A stretch of 64,000 bases of DNA from Devosia litorisediminis (GCF_018334155.1 NZ_JAGXTP010000003.1:310001-374000); one strand, 5' to 3'; positions 44,578 to 55,648 are shown, counted from the first letter of the stretch. The notes: a model not told the origin generated them from the sequence alone. Numbers and translations: made by a program.

Positions 44578-47196
44578 GTGAGCGGCGAACGCTACAATCC
44601 GCGCGAGATGGAACCCAAATGGCAGCAGGTCTGGGATCAGGCCAAAAGCTTTGTCACATCCAATGATGACCCGCGCGAACCCTATTACGTCCTTGAGATG
44701 TTCCCCTACCCTTCGGGGCGCATCCACATGGGTCATGTCCGCAACTACTCCATGGGCGATGTGGTAGCGCGCTATCACCGCGCCAAGGGCAAGAATGTGC
44801 TCCATCCCATGGGTTGGGATGCGTTCGGTCTGCCAGCGGAAAACGCCGCAATCGAGCGCAACACCCATCCGGGCACCTGGACGCGCCAGAATATCGCCTC
44901 GATGAAGGCACAGTTGCAGTCCATGGGTCTGGCGATCGACTGGACCCGCGAGATCGCCACCTGCGAGCCGGAATACTACCAGCACCAGCAGGCCATGTTC
45001 ATCGACATGATGGAAGCGGGCCTGGTCACGCGCAAACAGTCCAAGGTCAACTGGGACCCCATCGACATGACCGTGCTGGCCAATGAGCAGGTCATTGACG
45101 GTAAGGGCTGGCGCTCGGGCGCCCCTGTGGAACAGCGCGAACTGACCCAGTGGTTCTTCAAGATTTCCGATTTTGCCGAGGATCTGCTCGCCGGGCTTGA
45201 TACGCTCACCGAATGGCCTGAAAAAGTACGCGTCATGCAGCGTAACTGGATCGGCAAGTCCGAAGGCCTGCGCCTGCTGTTCGCACTGGTTGAGGGCAAT
45301 CAGACCAACGCCAAGTCGATCGAGGTTTTCACCACCCGTCCCGACACCATCTTTGGCGCCTCTTTCATCGCGCTCTCAGCCGATCATCCGCTGGCCACCC
45401 AGCTGGCTGCCGACAATGCCGAACTGACCGCCTTCATCGCTGAGTGCCATGCTCAGGGCACTGCGACAGAAACCCTTGAAAAGGCAGAGAAAAAAGGCGT
45501 CTTCACCGGCCTGCACGTGCAGCACCCGGTGATCGAGGGCGCTACTCTGCCCGTCTATGTCGCCAATTTCGTATTGATGGATTACGGCACCGGCGCCATT
45601 TTCGGCTGTCCTGCCCATGATCAGCGCGATCTGGATTTCGCGCGCCGTTATGACCTGCCGGTCAAGCCCGTGGTGCTGCCCAGCGGCGCCGATGCCGCGA
45701 GCTTTGCCGTCGCCAACGAAGCCTTTACCGATGCCGGCACCATCTTCAATTCCGGCTTTCTGGATGGACTGACCATTGACGAGGCCAAAAAGGCCGCAGC
45801 GGCCCATTTCGAGGCCCGCACCGTCGACGGCAAGCCGCAGGGCACGGTCGAGGTCAATTACCGTCTGCGCGACTGGGGTGTCTCTCGCCAGCGCTATTGG
45901 GGTTGCCCGATCCCCGTGATCCATTGCGAGGTCTGTGGCACCCTGCCCGTGCCCAAGAAGGATCTTCCTGTCGTGCTGCCTGAGGATGTCAGCTTCGACA
46001 AACCCGGCAATGCGCTTGATCATCACCCCACCTGGAAGCACGTCAACTGTCCGCAATGCGGCGGCGCAGCGCGGCGTGAAACCGATACCATGGACACCTT
46101 TGTGGATTCGTCCTGGTACTATACCCGCTTCACCGCACCGCATGCGGCGACGCCAACCGTGCCCGAGATTGCCAATCGCTGGCTACCGGTCGATCAGTAT
46201 ATTGGTGGCGTCGAGCATGCGATCCTGCACCTGCTCTATTCGCGCTATTTCACGCGCGCCATGAAGGCGACGGGCCATGTGGGGCTCGACGAGCCGTTCA
46301 AGGGCCTGTTCACCCAGGGCATGGTCACCCACGAAACCTATAAGTCGCCCAAGGGCGAATGGGTGGCGCCGGCCGATATTGTGGTCGAGACCAATGGCGA
46401 AACGCGTAGCGCCAAGCACCTCAAATCGGGCGAGGCGATTGCCATCGGCTCGGTCGAAAAAATGAGCAAATCCAAGAAAAACGTCATCGACCCCGATGAG
46501 ATCGTCGCGACCTATGGCGCCGATACCGCGCGCTGGTTCATGCTTTCGGATTCTCCCCCGGAGCGCGATGTGCAGTGGACCGAATCCGGCGTCGAAGGCG
46601 CCAGCCGCTTCCAGCAGCGCGTCTGGCGTCTGGTTGGTGAAACGATCGAGATCGTTAAACAGTCTTCCCAGACTGTTCGCGTAAAAGACGACGACGAGGG
46701 GCTGGCGCTGCGCAAGATCATCCATCGCGCGGTGCACAATGTCGGCGCCGATATCGAAGGCCTGCGCTTTAACCGCGCTGTGGCCCAGATCTATGAACTC
46801 ACCAACGCTTTGGTGCGGGCCGAAGGTATTTGCGCCGTGGCACCTGCCAGCCGCCTGGCGGCACTGGAGCTTGGTGTTTCCCACCTGATCCAGTTGATTG
46901 CGCCGATGATGCCGCATCTGGCCGAAACCTGCTGGGAAGCCCTGGGCAAGACTGGCCTTGTGGCCGACGCCCCCTGGCCTGACGTCGATGAGAGCCTTCT
47001 CGTCGACAATGATGTGACGCTGCCCATCCAGTTCAACGGCAAGCGCCGCGGCGAAATCACTGTTGCCAAGGGCATGCCGGCCGCCGAAGTGGAGAAACTT
47101 GTCTTGTCTATGGACGAGATTATCCGCATTCTTGACGGCAAGGCTCCAAAAAAGATCGTCATCGTCCCGGACAGGATCGTCAATGTCGTTGTCTAA
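44578..47196 (+). CDS. leuS: Leucyl-tRNA synthetase
   Basis: 872 residues from GTG 44578 ([16 protein letters not shown]), with GAGGACGAG upstream; a GTG at 44545 adds unconserved residues. Class-I motifs HMGH (50-53) and KMSKS (about 628-632), an editing domain with [16 protein letters not shown] and [15 protein letters not shown], and a C-terminal anticodon domain. First gene of leuS-lptE-holA; its 3' end overlaps lptE by 14 bases. Confidence 0.98.
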   Translation: MSGERYNPREMEPKWQQVWDQAKSFVTSNDDPREPYYVLEMFPYPSGRIHMGHVRNYSMGDVVARYHRAKGKNVLHPMGWDAFGLPAENAAIERNTHPGTWTRQNIASMKAQLQSMGLAIDWTREIATCEPEYYQHQQAMFIDMMEAGLVTRKQSKVNWDPIDMTVLANEQVIDGKGWRSGAPVEQRELTQWFFKISDFAEDLLAGLDTLTEWPEKVRVMQRNWIGKSEGLRLLFALVEGNQTNAKSIEVFTTRPDTIFGASFIALSADHPLATQLAADNAELTAFIAECHAQGTATETLEKAEKKGVFTGLHVQHPVIEGATLPVYVANFVLMDYGTGAIFGCPAHDQRDLDFARRYDLPVKPVVLPSGADAASFAVANEAFTDAGTIFNSGFLDGLTIDEAKKAAAAHFEARTVDGKPQGTVEVNYRLRDWGVSRQRYWGCPIPVIHCEVCGTLPVPKKDLPVVLPEDVSFDKPGNALDHHPTWKHVNCPQCGGAARRETDTMDTFVDSSWYYTRFTAPHAATPTVPEIANRWLPVDQYIGGVEHAILHLLYSRYFTRAMKATGHVGLDEPFKGLFTQGMVTHETYKSPKGEWVAPADIVVETNGETRSAKHLKSGEAIAIGSVEKMSKSKKNVIDPDEIVATYGADTARWFMLSDSPPERDVQWTESGVEGASRFQQRVWRLVGETIEIVKQSSQTVRVKDDDEGLALRKIIHRAVHNVGADIEGLRFNRAVAQIYELTNALVRAEGICAVAPASRLAALELGVSHLIQLIAPMMPHLAETCWEALGKTGLVADAPWPDVDESLLVDNDVTLPIQFNGKRRGEITVAKGMPAAEVEKLVLSMDEIIRILDGKAPKKIVIVPDRIVNVVV

Positions 47197-47689
47197 CGCG
47201 CTTCGCCGCACGGTTCTGGCTGGTTTCATGCTCGGCATCGGTGCGGCGCTGGGCGGCTGCAGCTTCTCCCCGGTCTATAGTGGCACCTTGGCGAGCCAGC
47301 CTTCGCTGAACCTCGCCTATGCCAAGCCTGCTAATCGCCTCGAACAGCTGATCTATCAAGAACTAGCCCTGCGCTTGGGCGAATCGACCTCGGAAACCGC
47401 CCCGCTCGCCACCGTCTCGGCGAGTGCCGGTGGCGGCGACATGCTGGTTACCGGTAACCCCAGCCCCGCCATTCCGGTTGAGGTTAAGGTCACCGCGACC
47501 CTGACAATTACGGCACGCGACGGCAGCGACGCCGAGGCGCGCAGCTTCACCCGGACTGCGTCGGCGAACTATACCCGCTCGGGCCAGATCGTGGCTGATA
47601 ATGCCGCCGCCGATGAAGCGGTAGAACGCGCCGCCAGAGGCGCTGCCGAATCATTGCGTTTGGCCGTTTTGGCAGGTCTGAACCGCTAA
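47183..47689 (+). CDS. lptE: LPS-assembly lipoprotein LptE
   Basis: 168 residues from ATG 47183. Lipoprotein signal with lipobox ALGGC (lipidated cysteine about residue 22), then FSPVYSG, the typical alphaproteobacterial LptE start (GFRPLYG-like), and a mixed alpha/beta domain with [15 protein letters not shown]. Plugs the LptD barrel in the outer membrane. Overlaps leuS by 14 bases and holA by one base (TAATG). Confidence 0.9.
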   Translation: MSLSNALRRTVLAGFMLGIGAALGGCSFSPVYSGTLASQPSLNLAYAKPANRLEQLIYQELALRLGESTSETAPLATVSASAGGGDMLVTGNPSPAIPVEVKVTATLTITARDGSDAEARSFTRTASANYTRSGQIVADNAAADEAVERAARGAAESLRLAVLAGLNR

Positions 47690-48711
47690 TGGCGGCACTG
47701 AAGGCCCATGAGGTTGCACGCTTTCTCACGCGCCCGGACGTTGATGAGGGTATCTTCCTGGCCTACGGGCCTGATGCCGGTCTGGTACGCGAGACAGCAC
47801 AGCGCCTGATCCGAAAATTGAGCGGCGACGACCCCGAACAGGCCAGCATCGTGACCCTGGATGGTTCCGAAGTTGATGCTGATCCATCTATTCTCGCAGT
47901 CGAAGCGAAGACCATCTCCCTGTTTGGCGGCAAGCGTATTGTCCGTGTCCGTGGCGCGGGCAAGTCACTGGTTATGACCCTCACTGAACTGCGTGACGAT
48001 ATGCAAGGCGCCTCTATCGTGCTCGAGGCTGGCAATCTCCCTCCCAGAGACGCCCTGCGAGCCCTTGTGGAGGCTGCAAAGAACGGCCGGGCCCTTCCTT
48101 GCTATCCCGACAGCGATGAGGCGCTGGCGGCCCTTATACGAGACACGTTCAACCAACAGGGTATTCGTGTGGACGCCGACGTCGTCGGTACACTGCGCGA
48201 AATCCTCGGTAATGATCGCGAAATCACCCGTCGCGAACTCGAAAAGCTCTGCCTCTACGCTGCCGCGAGCAAGGAGCTTTCACGCGAGGACGTGCTATTG
48301 CTCTGTGCCGATAACGGTATGCTGGTGATAGACGCCATTCTGGACGCAACTGGCGGCGGCCATGCCGAGCGGCTCGAACTGGCGCTCAATCGCGCCCTGT
48401 CGTCAGCCGTTGATCCGCAGCGATTACTGCGTATGTGTATGATTCATTTTGATAATTTGCGCCGTTGGCGGACCGAAGTGGATGCCGGGAAGGCGCCGCG
48501 GGCCGTGCTGGACGGCCAACGCCCCAAGCCACACTTCTCCCGCATTGGCGCTCTAGAGCAGCAATTGCGACTCTGGTCCGATAATGCGCTGGCGACGGCA
48601 AGCGCCCGCATTCTGCAGACGACCGCCGACACCCGCCGCCGGCCGGGTCTGGCCGAACCGGCCTTGCGGCGCACCTTGCTGGCGATATGCATGATGGCAG
48701 CGGCCCGCTAG
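47689..48711 (+). CDS. holA: DNA polymerase III delta subunit
   Basis: 340 residues. Clamp-loader wrench subunit. Signature segments: VARFLTRPDVDEGIFLAYGPDAGLVRE at the start, ASIVTLDGSEVDADPSILAVEAKTISLFGGKRIVRV (read in parts), REILGNDREITRRELEKLCLYA. ATG overlaps the lptE stop. Convergent with parB; only 25 bases, containing a parS site, separate the stops. Confidence 0.94.
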   Translation: MAALKAHEVARFLTRPDVDEGIFLAYGPDAGLVRETAQRLIRKLSGDDPEQASIVTLDGSEVDADPSILAVEAKTISLFGGKRIVRVRGAGKSLVMTLTELRDDMQGASIVLEAGNLPPRDALRALVEAAKNGRALPCYPDSDEALAALIRDTFNQQGIRVDADVVGTLREILGNDREITRRELEKLCLYAAASKELSREDVLLLCADNGMLVIDAILDATGGGHAERLELALNRALSSAVDPQRLLRMCMIHFDNLRRWRTEVDAGKAPRAVLDGQRPKPHFSRIGALEQQLRLWSDNALATASARILQTTADTRRRPGLAEPALRRTLLAICMMAAAR

Positions 48712-48723
48712 GCCCGCCGCAGC

Positions 48724-48737
48724 GTTTCACGTGAAAC
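48724..48737. other. parS site 2 (perfect)
   Basis: GTTTCACGTGAAAC, full palindrome, between the converging holA and parB genes; its last base is the first base of the parB stop complement. Confidence 0.92.
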
Positions 48738-49609
48738 TAGTTCGAGCCGGTCAGCTTGAGGCAGATACCATCAAGCTGCTCCAGCGTCTTGTAGCGTATT
48801 TCAAGCTTGCCGCCACGATCGCCGTGTGAAAGCGAAACCGACAGACCCAGGGCATCTGCCAGACGCCGCTCAAGCGCCACGGTATCCGGGTCTCGCACGC
48901 TCGCCGATGCACTGGGTTTCTTTGTCCCGGCAATGTCGCGCTGCTGGCTCAATGCCTCTGCATCCCGCACCGACAACCCCCCGGACACGATCTGCCGCGC
49001 CAGCGTAGCCGGATCCTCAGCCGTAATCAGCGTCCGCGCATGACCGGCCGTCAGCGATCCACTCGACACCATTTCACGCACGTCTTCGGGGAGGCGCAGC
49101 AGACGCAGCGTATTGGCCACGTGAGAGCGGCTCTTGCCGATCACCTGGGCCAGATCCTGCTGGGTATATTCAAACTGTTCGATCAGTTGACCATAACCCA
49201 TAGCTTCTTCGAGCGGATTGAGATCGGCACGCTGCACATTCTCGATAATCGCGAGTTCAAGCGCTTCCTTGTCATTCACGTCGCGAATGATAACGGGTAC
49301 GTCATGCAGTCCAGCGCGCTGCGAGGCGCGCCACCGGCGTTCACCCGCGATCAGCTCAAAGATGTTGGGATCGTCGCTCGGACGCACCAGCAGGGGCTGC
49401 ATCACACCCTTCTCGCGAATCGAGTTCGTGAGTTCTTCCAGCTGCTCGTCATTGAAGGTGCGGCGGGGATTGGACCGGTTAGCGATGATGAAATCAACCG
49501 GTAGGCGCTTGATTCCGCCCGATTCGGTGACGCGTGCACCCTCGACAGTGGCCATATCGCCAATCAGGGCGGCCAGCCCGCGGCCAAGACGTGTGGGTTT
49601 TTCGTTCAT
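48737..49609 (-). CDS. parB: Chromosome partitioning protein ParB
   Basis: 290 residues. CTP-dependent DNA clamp that loads at parS. N-terminal RLGRGLAALIGD (ParA-stimulating arginine-rich tip), box I NPRRTFNDEQLEEL, CTP/ParB motif GERRWRASQRAG, helix-turn-helix around LAQVIGKSRSHVANTLRLL and SGSLTAGHARTLI, C-terminal dimer domain. AGGAG within the parA stop region serves as ribosome site. Downstream partner of parA (10-base gap). Confidence 0.98.
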   Translation of the reverse strand: MNEKPTRLGRGLAALIGDMATVEGARVTESGGIKRLPVDFIIANRSNPRRTFNDEQLEELTNSIREKGVMQPLLVRPSDDPNIFELIAGERRWRASQRAGLHDVPVIIRDVNDKEALELAIIENVQRADLNPLEEAMGYGQLIEQFEYTQQDLAQVIGKSRSHVANTLRLLRLPEDVREMVSSGSLTAGHARTLITAEDPATLARQIVSGGLSVRDAEALSQQRDIAGTKKPSASASVRDPDTVALERRLADALGLSVSLSHGDRGGKLEIRYKTLEQLDGICLKLTGSN

Positions 49610-49619
49610 GGACGGGCTC

Positions 49620-50420
49620 CTATGCCGCGTTGAGCTGCCGCTCGCGGCGGATCACTTCGGTTGCCAGCCGCAAATAGGCCTGGCTGCCGGCACATTTCAA
49701 ATCATAAAGCAAAGCGGGCTTGCCATAGGAGGGCGCCTCCGACAAGCGGACATTGCGTGGAATGACCGTGTCATAGACCAGCGACCCCATTTCGCTGCGC
49801 ACGTCGTGCAGCACCTGTTCACTCAGATTATTGCGCTTGTCGAACATGGTCATCACCACACCCTGGATCGACAGCCGTGGATTGAGCGTCGAGCGAATCT
49901 GCTCGATGGTCTGCAGCAGCTGGCTAAGACCCTCCAGCGCGAAAAACTCACACTGCAGCGGCACAAGCACCGCGTCTGCTGCGACCAGAGAGTTCACCGT
50001 CAACAGGTTCAGTGATGGGGGGCAATCAATCAGGATATAGGAGACCGGCTTCTCATTGATCGTCAAATCACCAAGCTGCTTGAACGCATTACGCAGTTTG
50101 AAGGCACGATCCCCATGTTCTGCAATGGTCAGCTCAACGCCGAGCAAATCCATCGTCGAGGGCACAATGGCCACGTTGGGAACGCTGGTCATGATGGCTG
50201 CTTCGGCGACCGTCGCTTCGCCGACCAGCAGATCATAGGATGAAACCTCGCGATCCGTCCGCGAAATGCCCAGCCCCGTGGACGCATTGCCCTGCGGGTC
50301 AAGGTCCACGATCAGGACGCGTTCGCCGATGGCAGCCAATGCCGTGGCAAGGTTGATGGCCGTCGTGGTCTTACCCACGCCACCCTTTTGATTGGCCAGT
50401 GTCAGGATACGGGGCGCCAC
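49620..50420 (-). CDS. parA: Chromosome partitioning ATPase ParA
   Basis: 266 residues; GTG start at 50420 with GGAGG six bases upstream. Deviant Walker A KGGVGKTTTA (12-21), DLDPQGNASTGL, DCPPSLNLLTVNSL and the DNA-binding basic C-terminal region. Drives origin segregation by binding nonspecific DNA and ParB. 24 bases downstream of rsmG; a perfect TTAA-N7-TTAAC lies about 96-110 bases upstream, inside rsmG. Confidence 0.98.
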   Translation of the reverse strand: MAPRILTLANQKGGVGKTTTAINLATALAAIGERVLIVDLDPQGNASTGLGISRTDREVSSYDLLVGEATVAEAAIMTSVPNVAIVPSTMDLLGVELTIAEHGDRAFKLRNAFKQLGDLTINEKPVSYILIDCPPSLNLLTVNSLVAADAVLVPLQCEFFALEGLSQLLQTIEQIRSTLNPRLSIQGVVMTMFDKRNNLSEQVLHDVRSEMGSLVYDTVIPRNVRLSEAPSYGKPALLYDLKCAGSQAYLRLATEVIRRERQLNAA

Positions 50421-50444
50421 TATCGGCCTCCAGCTCGTTCGCCG

Positions 50445-51092
50445 CTAACTTACTGATTTCGCTTTCAAATCCGAAAGCGTAAGCAAAACACCGCTTCGAT
50501 CGGTGTCGCTAGGCGTTAATACCACGTTAAAGTCCCACAGCGCACCCGTTTCCGCGAGTTCTTCAACATGTTCCCGGCCTTTGTGCAGAATCGCCCGGGT
50601 TTTCGGCGTCACAAAGGGCTGCATCCAGCTACAGAGCTGCGGCAAGGAGGCCAAAGCCCGCGTGGTGATGACGTCCGGGGCTGGTGTTTCACGTGAATCA
50701 ACCTGATCCGTGCGACGTCCCTCGACACTCACCAGCAAGCCAAGCTCCCGTGCTACTGTCCGCAAGAAGCTGACCTTACGGCCATTCGGTTCAATCAGGG
50801 TGAACTGCCGATTCGACCCTTTAAGGGCGATCGCCAACGGCAGCGCCGGCAGCCCCCCGCCGCTACCGAAGTCCAGAAATGACTGATCGGTTTCCGTCAG
50901 TAGCTTAAGCACCTGCAGACTGTCTGCGAAATGCCGCGTCCAGACTTCATCCAGTGTTTCACGTGAAACAAGATTCTGTACACTCTGCCATTTCCGCAGC
51001 AGCGCAGCATAGGATTCCAGATCCGCGCCAACCTCATCCAGGCCCCGCGCAAAATAGGGGGTGTAGGGGGCTATTGCCGAATAATCTGCCAT
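50445..51092 (-). CDS. rsmG: 16S rRNA (guanine-527-N7) methyltransferase RsmG (GidB)
   Basis: 215 residues. SAM fold with FLDFGSGGGLPALPLAIA and FTLIEPNGRKVSFLRTV; conserved WQSVQNLVSRETLDEVWTRHFADS (as parts). Two parS sites lie within the coding sequence in the same frame and each encodes SRET (in VSRETLDE and DSRETPAP). ATG overlaps the mnmG stop (TAATG). Part of mnmG-rsmG-parA-parB. Confidence 0.96.
   Translation of the reverse strand: MADYSAIAPYTPYFARGLDEVGADLESYAALLRKWQSVQNLVSRETLDEVWTRHFADSLQVLKLLTETDQSFLDFGSGGGLPALPLAIALKGSNRQFTLIEPNGRKVSFLRTVARELGLLVSVEGRRTDQVDSRETPAPDVITTRALASLPQLCSWMQPFVTPKTRAILHKGREHVEELAETGALWDFNVVLTPSDTDRSGVLLTLSDLKAKSVS
50516..50530. promoter_or_regulatory. 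Perfect CtrA-like box upstream of parA
   Basis: TTAA-N7-TTAA, followed by C when read on the minus strand, 96-110 bases before the parA GTG and inside the 3' part of rsmG. It would suit an internal promoter for parAB. Binding is inferred from the motif only. Confidence 0.45.
50686..50699. other. parS site 3 (inside rsmG)
   Basis: GTTTCACGTGAATC, one mismatch to the palindrome, in the rsmG coding region, where it encodes SRET on the minus strand. Confidence 0.85.
50956..50969. other. parS site 4 (perfect, inside rsmG)
   Basis: GTTTCACGTGAAAC, extended to a 16-base palindrome by flanking T and A (50955-50970), in the rsmG coding region encoding VSRET. Confidence 0.93.
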
Positions 51093-52954
51093 TAGCTCGC
51101 CTTTCGCAATTCGCCACGACGGATCACGGCTAGCAGCAACGTGACGGCTGCAGGCGTCATGCCGTCCATGGCTTGCGCCTGGGCTATTGTCTGTGGGCGA
51201 TACTGGTCCAACTTCTGGCGAAGTTCCATCGACAGGCCGGGGATAGCCTCATAATCGATACTATCGGGAATAGGTTTTTGTTCGTCTCTGCGGACCGCAT
51301 CAATATCGTCCCGCTGTCGATCGAGATAGACCGCATACTGGGCATCGACGACCAATTGTTCGATCACAACCGGCGCAATTTGTCCGATCTCGGGCCAAAG
51401 CCGGCTGACATCTGTTGGGTCGACGTCCGGATAGGACAGCAGATCAAACGCCGACCGTGATTTACCGTCTTCGTTGACTGCAATACCTGCTTTTCGCGCC
51501 GCGCTGGGCGTTGTCGATAAGGACGTCAGCAAGCGCATGCCTTTGGCCAAGGCCTTGGCCTTTGCCGTAAATAGAGCGGTTCGCTCCTCACCCACCAAGC
51601 CGGTAGCAATTCCCAGAGGCGTAAGCCGTTGATCGGCATTATCGGCACGCAAGTGCAGGCGGAACTCGGCTCGGGAGGTAAACATGCGGTACGGTTCGCT
51701 TACCCCCCGCGTTACCAGATCATCCACCATCACGCCAAGATAGCTTTCGGTGCGCGACAGCATGAGACGCTCACGCCCCGCTGATGCCAGTGCTGCATTG
51801 GCACCCGCCAGCAACCCCTGCGCACCCGCCTCTTCATAGCCCGTTGTTCCGTTAATCTGCCCAGCCAGATACAGCCCGGGCTGACGCTTGACCTCCAGCG
51901 TCGGACGCAGTTCGCGCGGATCAACATAGTCATACTCAATCGCATAGCCCGGGCGAACGATCTTCACATTTTCCAGACCGGGCATCGAACGCAGAAACGC
52001 TTCTTGCACATCCGCTGGCAGGGATGTCGACAGGCCATTGGGATAGATCGTGGTGTCATCCAGTCCCTCTGGCTCGAGGAAGATCTGATGACTGTCGCGA
52101 TCGGCAAAACGAACAACCTTGTCTTCGATCGAGGGACAGTAGCGCGGCCCGCGGCTGCTGATCTTGCCCGAATACATCGCTGAGCGGTGCAGATTGTCCG
52201 AAATGATCTTGTGCGTTTCTGCGGTCGTTCGTGTGATGTGGCAACTGACCTGGGGGGTGGTGATCGCCTGCGTCATCGCGGAGAACGGCTCAGCTGGCGT
52301 ATCGCCGGGCTGATCCTCAAGTACCGAGAAATCAATGGTGCTACCATCCAGGCGCGCCGGTGTACCTGTCTTGAGACGCCCGAGCTGCAGCCCCATCGCT
52401 TCAAGGCGCGTCGATAATCCCAGGACCGGTGCTTCACCCATGCGACCCGCCGGCGTGGTTTGCTCACCGCGGTGGATCAGCCCGCGCAAAAAGGTACCGG
52501 TTGTGAGGACCACAGCCTTAGTGCCGAGAGCGCGGCCGTCAAGTAACTTGACACCGGTAACGATACCATCGCTGACGACAATATCGTCAACTTCGCCTTC
52601 GATTACCGTTAGATTGGCCTGGCGCGAAATCGCCGCCTGCATCGCATTGCGATACAGCTTTCGATCCGCCTGCGCTCGTGGTCCGCGTACCGCCGGACCC
52701 TTGCGGCGATTGAGCACACGGAACTGGATACCGGCTGCGTCGGCGACATGGCCCATCAGACCATCGAGCGCATCGATCTCGCGAACGAGGTGGCCCTTCC
52801 CCAGACCACCAATAGCGGGATTGCAGCTCATTTCGCCGATGGTTGCAAATTTGTGGGTGACCAGCGCTGTCGGGACGCCCAGGCGTGCCGATGCCGCCGC
52901 GGCTTCACAGCCGGCGTGACCGCCCCCAACGACGATGACCGCGTAATCATTCAT
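51092..52954 (-). CDS. mnmG: tRNA uridine-5-carboxymethylaminomethyl enzyme MnmG (GidA)
   Basis: 620 residues. FAD enzyme that with MnmE makes cmnm5U34 in tRNA. FAD site [38 protein letters not shown] (in segments), [30 protein letters not shown] and [19 protein letters not shown]. Follows mnmE by 83 bases that carry two parS sites. Stop overlaps rsmG start. Confidence 0.98.
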   Translation of the reverse strand: MNDYAVIVVGGGHAGCEAAAASARLGVPTALVTHKFATIGEMSCNPAIGGLGKGHLVREIDALDGLMGHVADAAGIQFRVLNRRKGPAVRGPRAQADRKLYRNAMQAAISRQANLTVIEGEVDDIVVSDGIVTGVKLLDGRALGTKAVVLTTGTFLRGLIHRGEQTTPAGRMGEAPVLGLSTRLEAMGLQLGRLKTGTPARLDGSTIDFSVLEDQPGDTPAEPFSAMTQAITTPQVSCHITRTTAETHKIISDNLHRSAMYSGKISSRGPRYCPSIEDKVVRFADRDSHQIFLEPEGLDDTTIYPNGLSTSLPADVQEAFLRSMPGLENVKIVRPGYAIEYDYVDPRELRPTLEVKRQPGLYLAGQINGTTGYEEAGAQGLLAGANAALASAGRERLMLSRTESYLGVMVDDLVTRGVSEPYRMFTSRAEFRLHLRADNADQRLTPLGIATGLVGEERTALFTAKAKALAKGMRLLTSLSTTPSAARKAGIAVNEDGKSRSAFDLLSYPDVDPTDVSRLWPEIGQIAPVVIEQLVVDAQYAVYLDRQRDDIDAVRRDEQKPIPDSIDYEAIPGLSMELRQKLDQYRPQTIAQAQAMDGMTPAAVTLLLAVIRRGELRKAS

Positions 52955-52988
52955 AGGTCTGATCTCCAGACGGGCTCAATAGGCCAAT

Positions 52989-53002
52989 GTTTCACGTGAA
53001 TC
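52989..53002. other. parS site 5
   Basis: GTTTCACGTGAATC in the 83-base mnmE-mnmG gap; 37 bases from site 6 in the same orientation. Confidence 0.87.
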
Positions 53003-53025
53003 AATTCCGCACCAAGCATGGCAGT

Positions 53026-53039
53026 GTTTCACGTGAATC
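53026..53039. other. parS site 6
   Basis: GTTTCACGTGAATC, overlapping the complement of the mnmE stop codon (53038-53040). Same sequence and orientation as site 5. Confidence 0.87.
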
Positions 53040-54330
53040 ATTTGCCGATGCAGAAACTGGAAAACAGCCGGTCCAACACGCGTTCGGCGTCCACTCGCCC
53101 CAGTAATCGTTCCAGCGACTGAGAGGCCAATCTAAGGCTTTCAGCCGCGATTTCAGGGACCTCAAGCTGCGTCTGGGCACTATCCAGTGCGTCGATGGCG
53201 CTCGCCAGTGCGACCCGGTCGCGGGCGCGGCTGATCAATGCGGGCTCGCCGCCCATAATGGTGCGCCCAATTGACTCGATCGCTGCGAGTAATTCGGTCA
53301 GGCCCGCACCTGTAGCTACCGAAACCAGATGATCAACGTCGGGCGCGGCGCCTATGTCTTCCTTGGTCCCGATACGTAGATCCGCCCCGGCCCTCAACGC
53401 ACTATCGGTGTCCTCAATATCGGGCGCAGATAGCCATAAGACGATATCAGCTTGGCTGATTGCATGTCGGGCGCGCCGTACGCCCTCCGCTTCCGCTTTG
53501 CTATCCGTCTCACGCAGCCCCGCTAGGTCGAGAAGGATGTAGAGTTGACCGTGAATGTCCAATGGGACTTCACGAACGTCGCGCGTGGTGCCAGCTTCAT
53601 CTGTCACAATGGCAATGTCGGATCGCGCCAGAGCATTGAGTAGGCTGGATTTTCCGGCATTAGGGGCGCCCGCGAGCGCCACGCGAATACCTTCGCGCAC
53701 CACCCGACCATGCTCGGCTGATGCCAACGCCAGACCGATATCGCTTTGAAGGGTCGCAATGCTGGAGCCGAAGCTTTGCGGCAAGGCATCGCTGACATCA
53801 CCTTCGTCGGAAAAATCGAGCCGTGCCTCGATCTCGGCGCGTAGATCCAGCAGTTGATGGCGCCAGCTGTCGACATGCTGGCTCAGACCGCCTTCAAACC
53901 GGGCAAGCGCCTGACGGCGCTGGTTCTCTGTTTCTGCCTCAAGCAGATCGCCCAGGCCTTCGATCTCGACCAGATCGAGTTTGCCGTTTTCAAATGCCCG
54001 ACGGGTGAACTCGCCAGCTTCGGCCAGGCGAGCACCTTGGGTTGTCAGGAGCTTGAGGATAGCGCGCACACCGGCTGGCGAACCATGCACCTGCAATTCT
54101 GCGCAATCTTCGCCGGTAAAACTGTGCGGTGCTGGAAAATAGGCGACTAGGCCGCGATCAAGCAGCGATTGGTCCCCGATGGGGCGCAAGCTCAATCGGC
54201 GGGGCTCTGGCAGGCCACCAGCGACGCTTTTGATGATTGTCGCAACATCGGGACCCGAAAGGCGGATGACCGCCACCCCCGAAGGCGGTGCCCCGGAGGA
54301 CAACGCCACAATTGTGTCGCCCGACCGCAT
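53038..54330 (-). CDS. mnmE: tRNA modification GTPase MnmE
   Basis: 430 residues. N-terminal formyl-THF-binding domain (TIVALSSGAPPSGVAVIRLSG), helical domain, inserted G domain (AGAPNAGKSSLLNALA, DEAGTTRD, DLAGLRET) and the invariant C-terminal cysteine in FCIGK. Partner of MnmG. Located between rho and mnmG on the same strand. Confidence 0.97.
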   Translation of the reverse strand: MRSGDTIVALSSGAPPSGVAVIRLSGPDVATIIKSVAGGLPEPRRLSLRPIGDQSLLDRGLVAYFPAPHSFTGEDCAELQVHGSPAGVRAILKLLTTQGARLAEAGEFTRRAFENGKLDLVEIEGLGDLLEAETENQRRQALARFEGGLSQHVDSWRHQLLDLRAEIEARLDFSDEGDVSDALPQSFGSSIATLQSDIGLALASAEHGRVVREGIRVALAGAPNAGKSSLLNALARSDIAIVTDEAGTTRDVREVPLDIHGQLYILLDLAGLRETDSKAEAEGVRRARHAISQADIVLWLSAPDIEDTDSALRAGADLRIGTKEDIGAAPDVDHLVSVATGAGLTELLAAIESIGRTIMGGEPALISRARDRVALASAIDALDSAQTQLEVPEIAAESLRLASQSLERLLGRVDAERVLDRLFSSFCIGK

Positions 54331-54382
54331 CTCGATCAGGCCAGGTCATGGGCGGCAGCAATCAGCAACACGCCCATGGCTG

Positions 54383-55648
54383 TTAGGTGTTCATCGAGTC
54401 GAAGAAGTCGGAATTCGTTTTGGTCTGACGAACCTTGTCCATCAGGAATTCCATGGCATCAATCGTCCCCATTGGATTGAGGATACGACGCAACACGTAC
54501 ATCTTCTTGAGAATATCGGGTTCGATCAGCAGCTCTTCCTTGCGCGTGCCCGACTTGGTGATGTCGATGGCAGGGAAGATACGCTTATCAGCAACCTTGC
54601 GATCCAGAATGATTTCCGAATTGCCGGTACCCTTGAATTCTTCAAAGATCACTTCATCCATACGTGAGCCGGTATCGATCAGCGCAGTGGAGATAATGGT
54701 CAGCGAGCCACCGTCTTCGATGTTGCGGGCGGCACCGAAGAAACGCTTCGGACGCTGCAGGGCGTTGGCATCTACACCACCGGTCAACACCTTGCCCGAC
54801 GATGGCACCACAGTGTTGTAGGCGCGGCCCAGGCGGGTGATTGAATCGAGCAGAATCACCACGTCATGCTTGTGTTCAACGAGGCGCTTGGCCTTTTCAA
54901 TCACCATTTCAGCGACCTGCACGTGTCGGCTGGCAGGTTCATCGAAGGTCGAGGAGATGACTTCGCCGCGCACCGAGCGCTGCATATCGGTCACTTCTTC
55001 TGGCCGTTCGTCGATCAGCAATACGATCAGATAGCATTCAGGGTGATTGGCGGCGATTGATTGTGCAATATTCTGCAACAGTACCGTCTTACCGGTACGT
55101 GGCGGCGCAACAATCAAAGCGCGCTGGCCCTTGCCCAATGGTGCCACCAAATCCAGTAGGCGCGCCGAACGATCTTTGACGGTCGGATCGGGCATCTCCA
55201 TGCGGAGGCGTTCTTCAGGATAAAGCGGGGTGAGGTTGTCGAAGTTGACCTTGTGGCGAACCGCCTCAGGATCCTCGAAATTGATGGTGTTGACCTTGAG
55301 CAGCGCAAAATAGCGCTCGCCATCCTTGGGAGACCGGATCTGGCCTTCAACCGTGTCGCCGGTCCGCAGACCAAAGCGACGAATTTGCGAGGGGCTCACA
55401 TAGATATCGTCGGGACCGGGCAGATAGTTTGCGTCCGGGGAGCGCAGAAAACCGAACCCGTCGGGCAGGATCTCAACGACGCCTTCGCCGGTGATGTCCA
55501 CTTCCTGGGCGGCCAGTTCCTTGAGAATGGCAAACATCAATTCCTGTTTGCGCATGGTCGAAGCGTTTTCGACCTCGTGTTCTTCGGCGAACACCAGCAA
55601 TTCGGCCGGGGATTTGGCCTTGAGCTCACTGAGCTTCATATTCTGCAT
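54383..55648 (-). CDS. rho: Transcription termination factor Rho
   Basis: 421 residues (ATG 55648; ATG 55639 also possible). N-terminal helix bundle ([13 protein letters not shown]), OSB RNA-binding fold ([38 protein letters not shown]), then the hexameric ATPase with [31 protein letters not shown] and the Q-loop/R-loop [12 protein letters not shown]. Full length. Followed by mnmE after 52 bases. Confidence 0.98.
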   Translation of the reverse strand: MQNMKLSELKAKSPAELLVFAEEHEVENASTMRKQELMFAILKELAAQEVDITGEGVVEILPDGFGFLRSPDANYLPGPDDIYVSPSQIRRFGLRTGDTVEGQIRSPKDGERYFALLKVNTINFEDPEAVRHKVNFDNLTPLYPEERLRMEMPDPTVKDRSARLLDLVAPLGKGQRALIVAPPRTGKTVLLQNIAQSIAANHPECYLIVLLIDERPEEVTDMQRSVRGEVISSTFDEPASRHVQVAEMVIEKAKRLVEHKHDVVILLDSITRLGRAYNTVVPSSGKVLTGGVDANALQRPKRFFGAARNIEDGGSLTIISTALIDTGSRMDEVIFEEFKGTGNSEIILDRKVADKRIFPAIDITKSGTRKEELLIEPDILKKMYVLRRILNPMGTIDAMEFLMDKVRQTKTNSDFFDSMNT

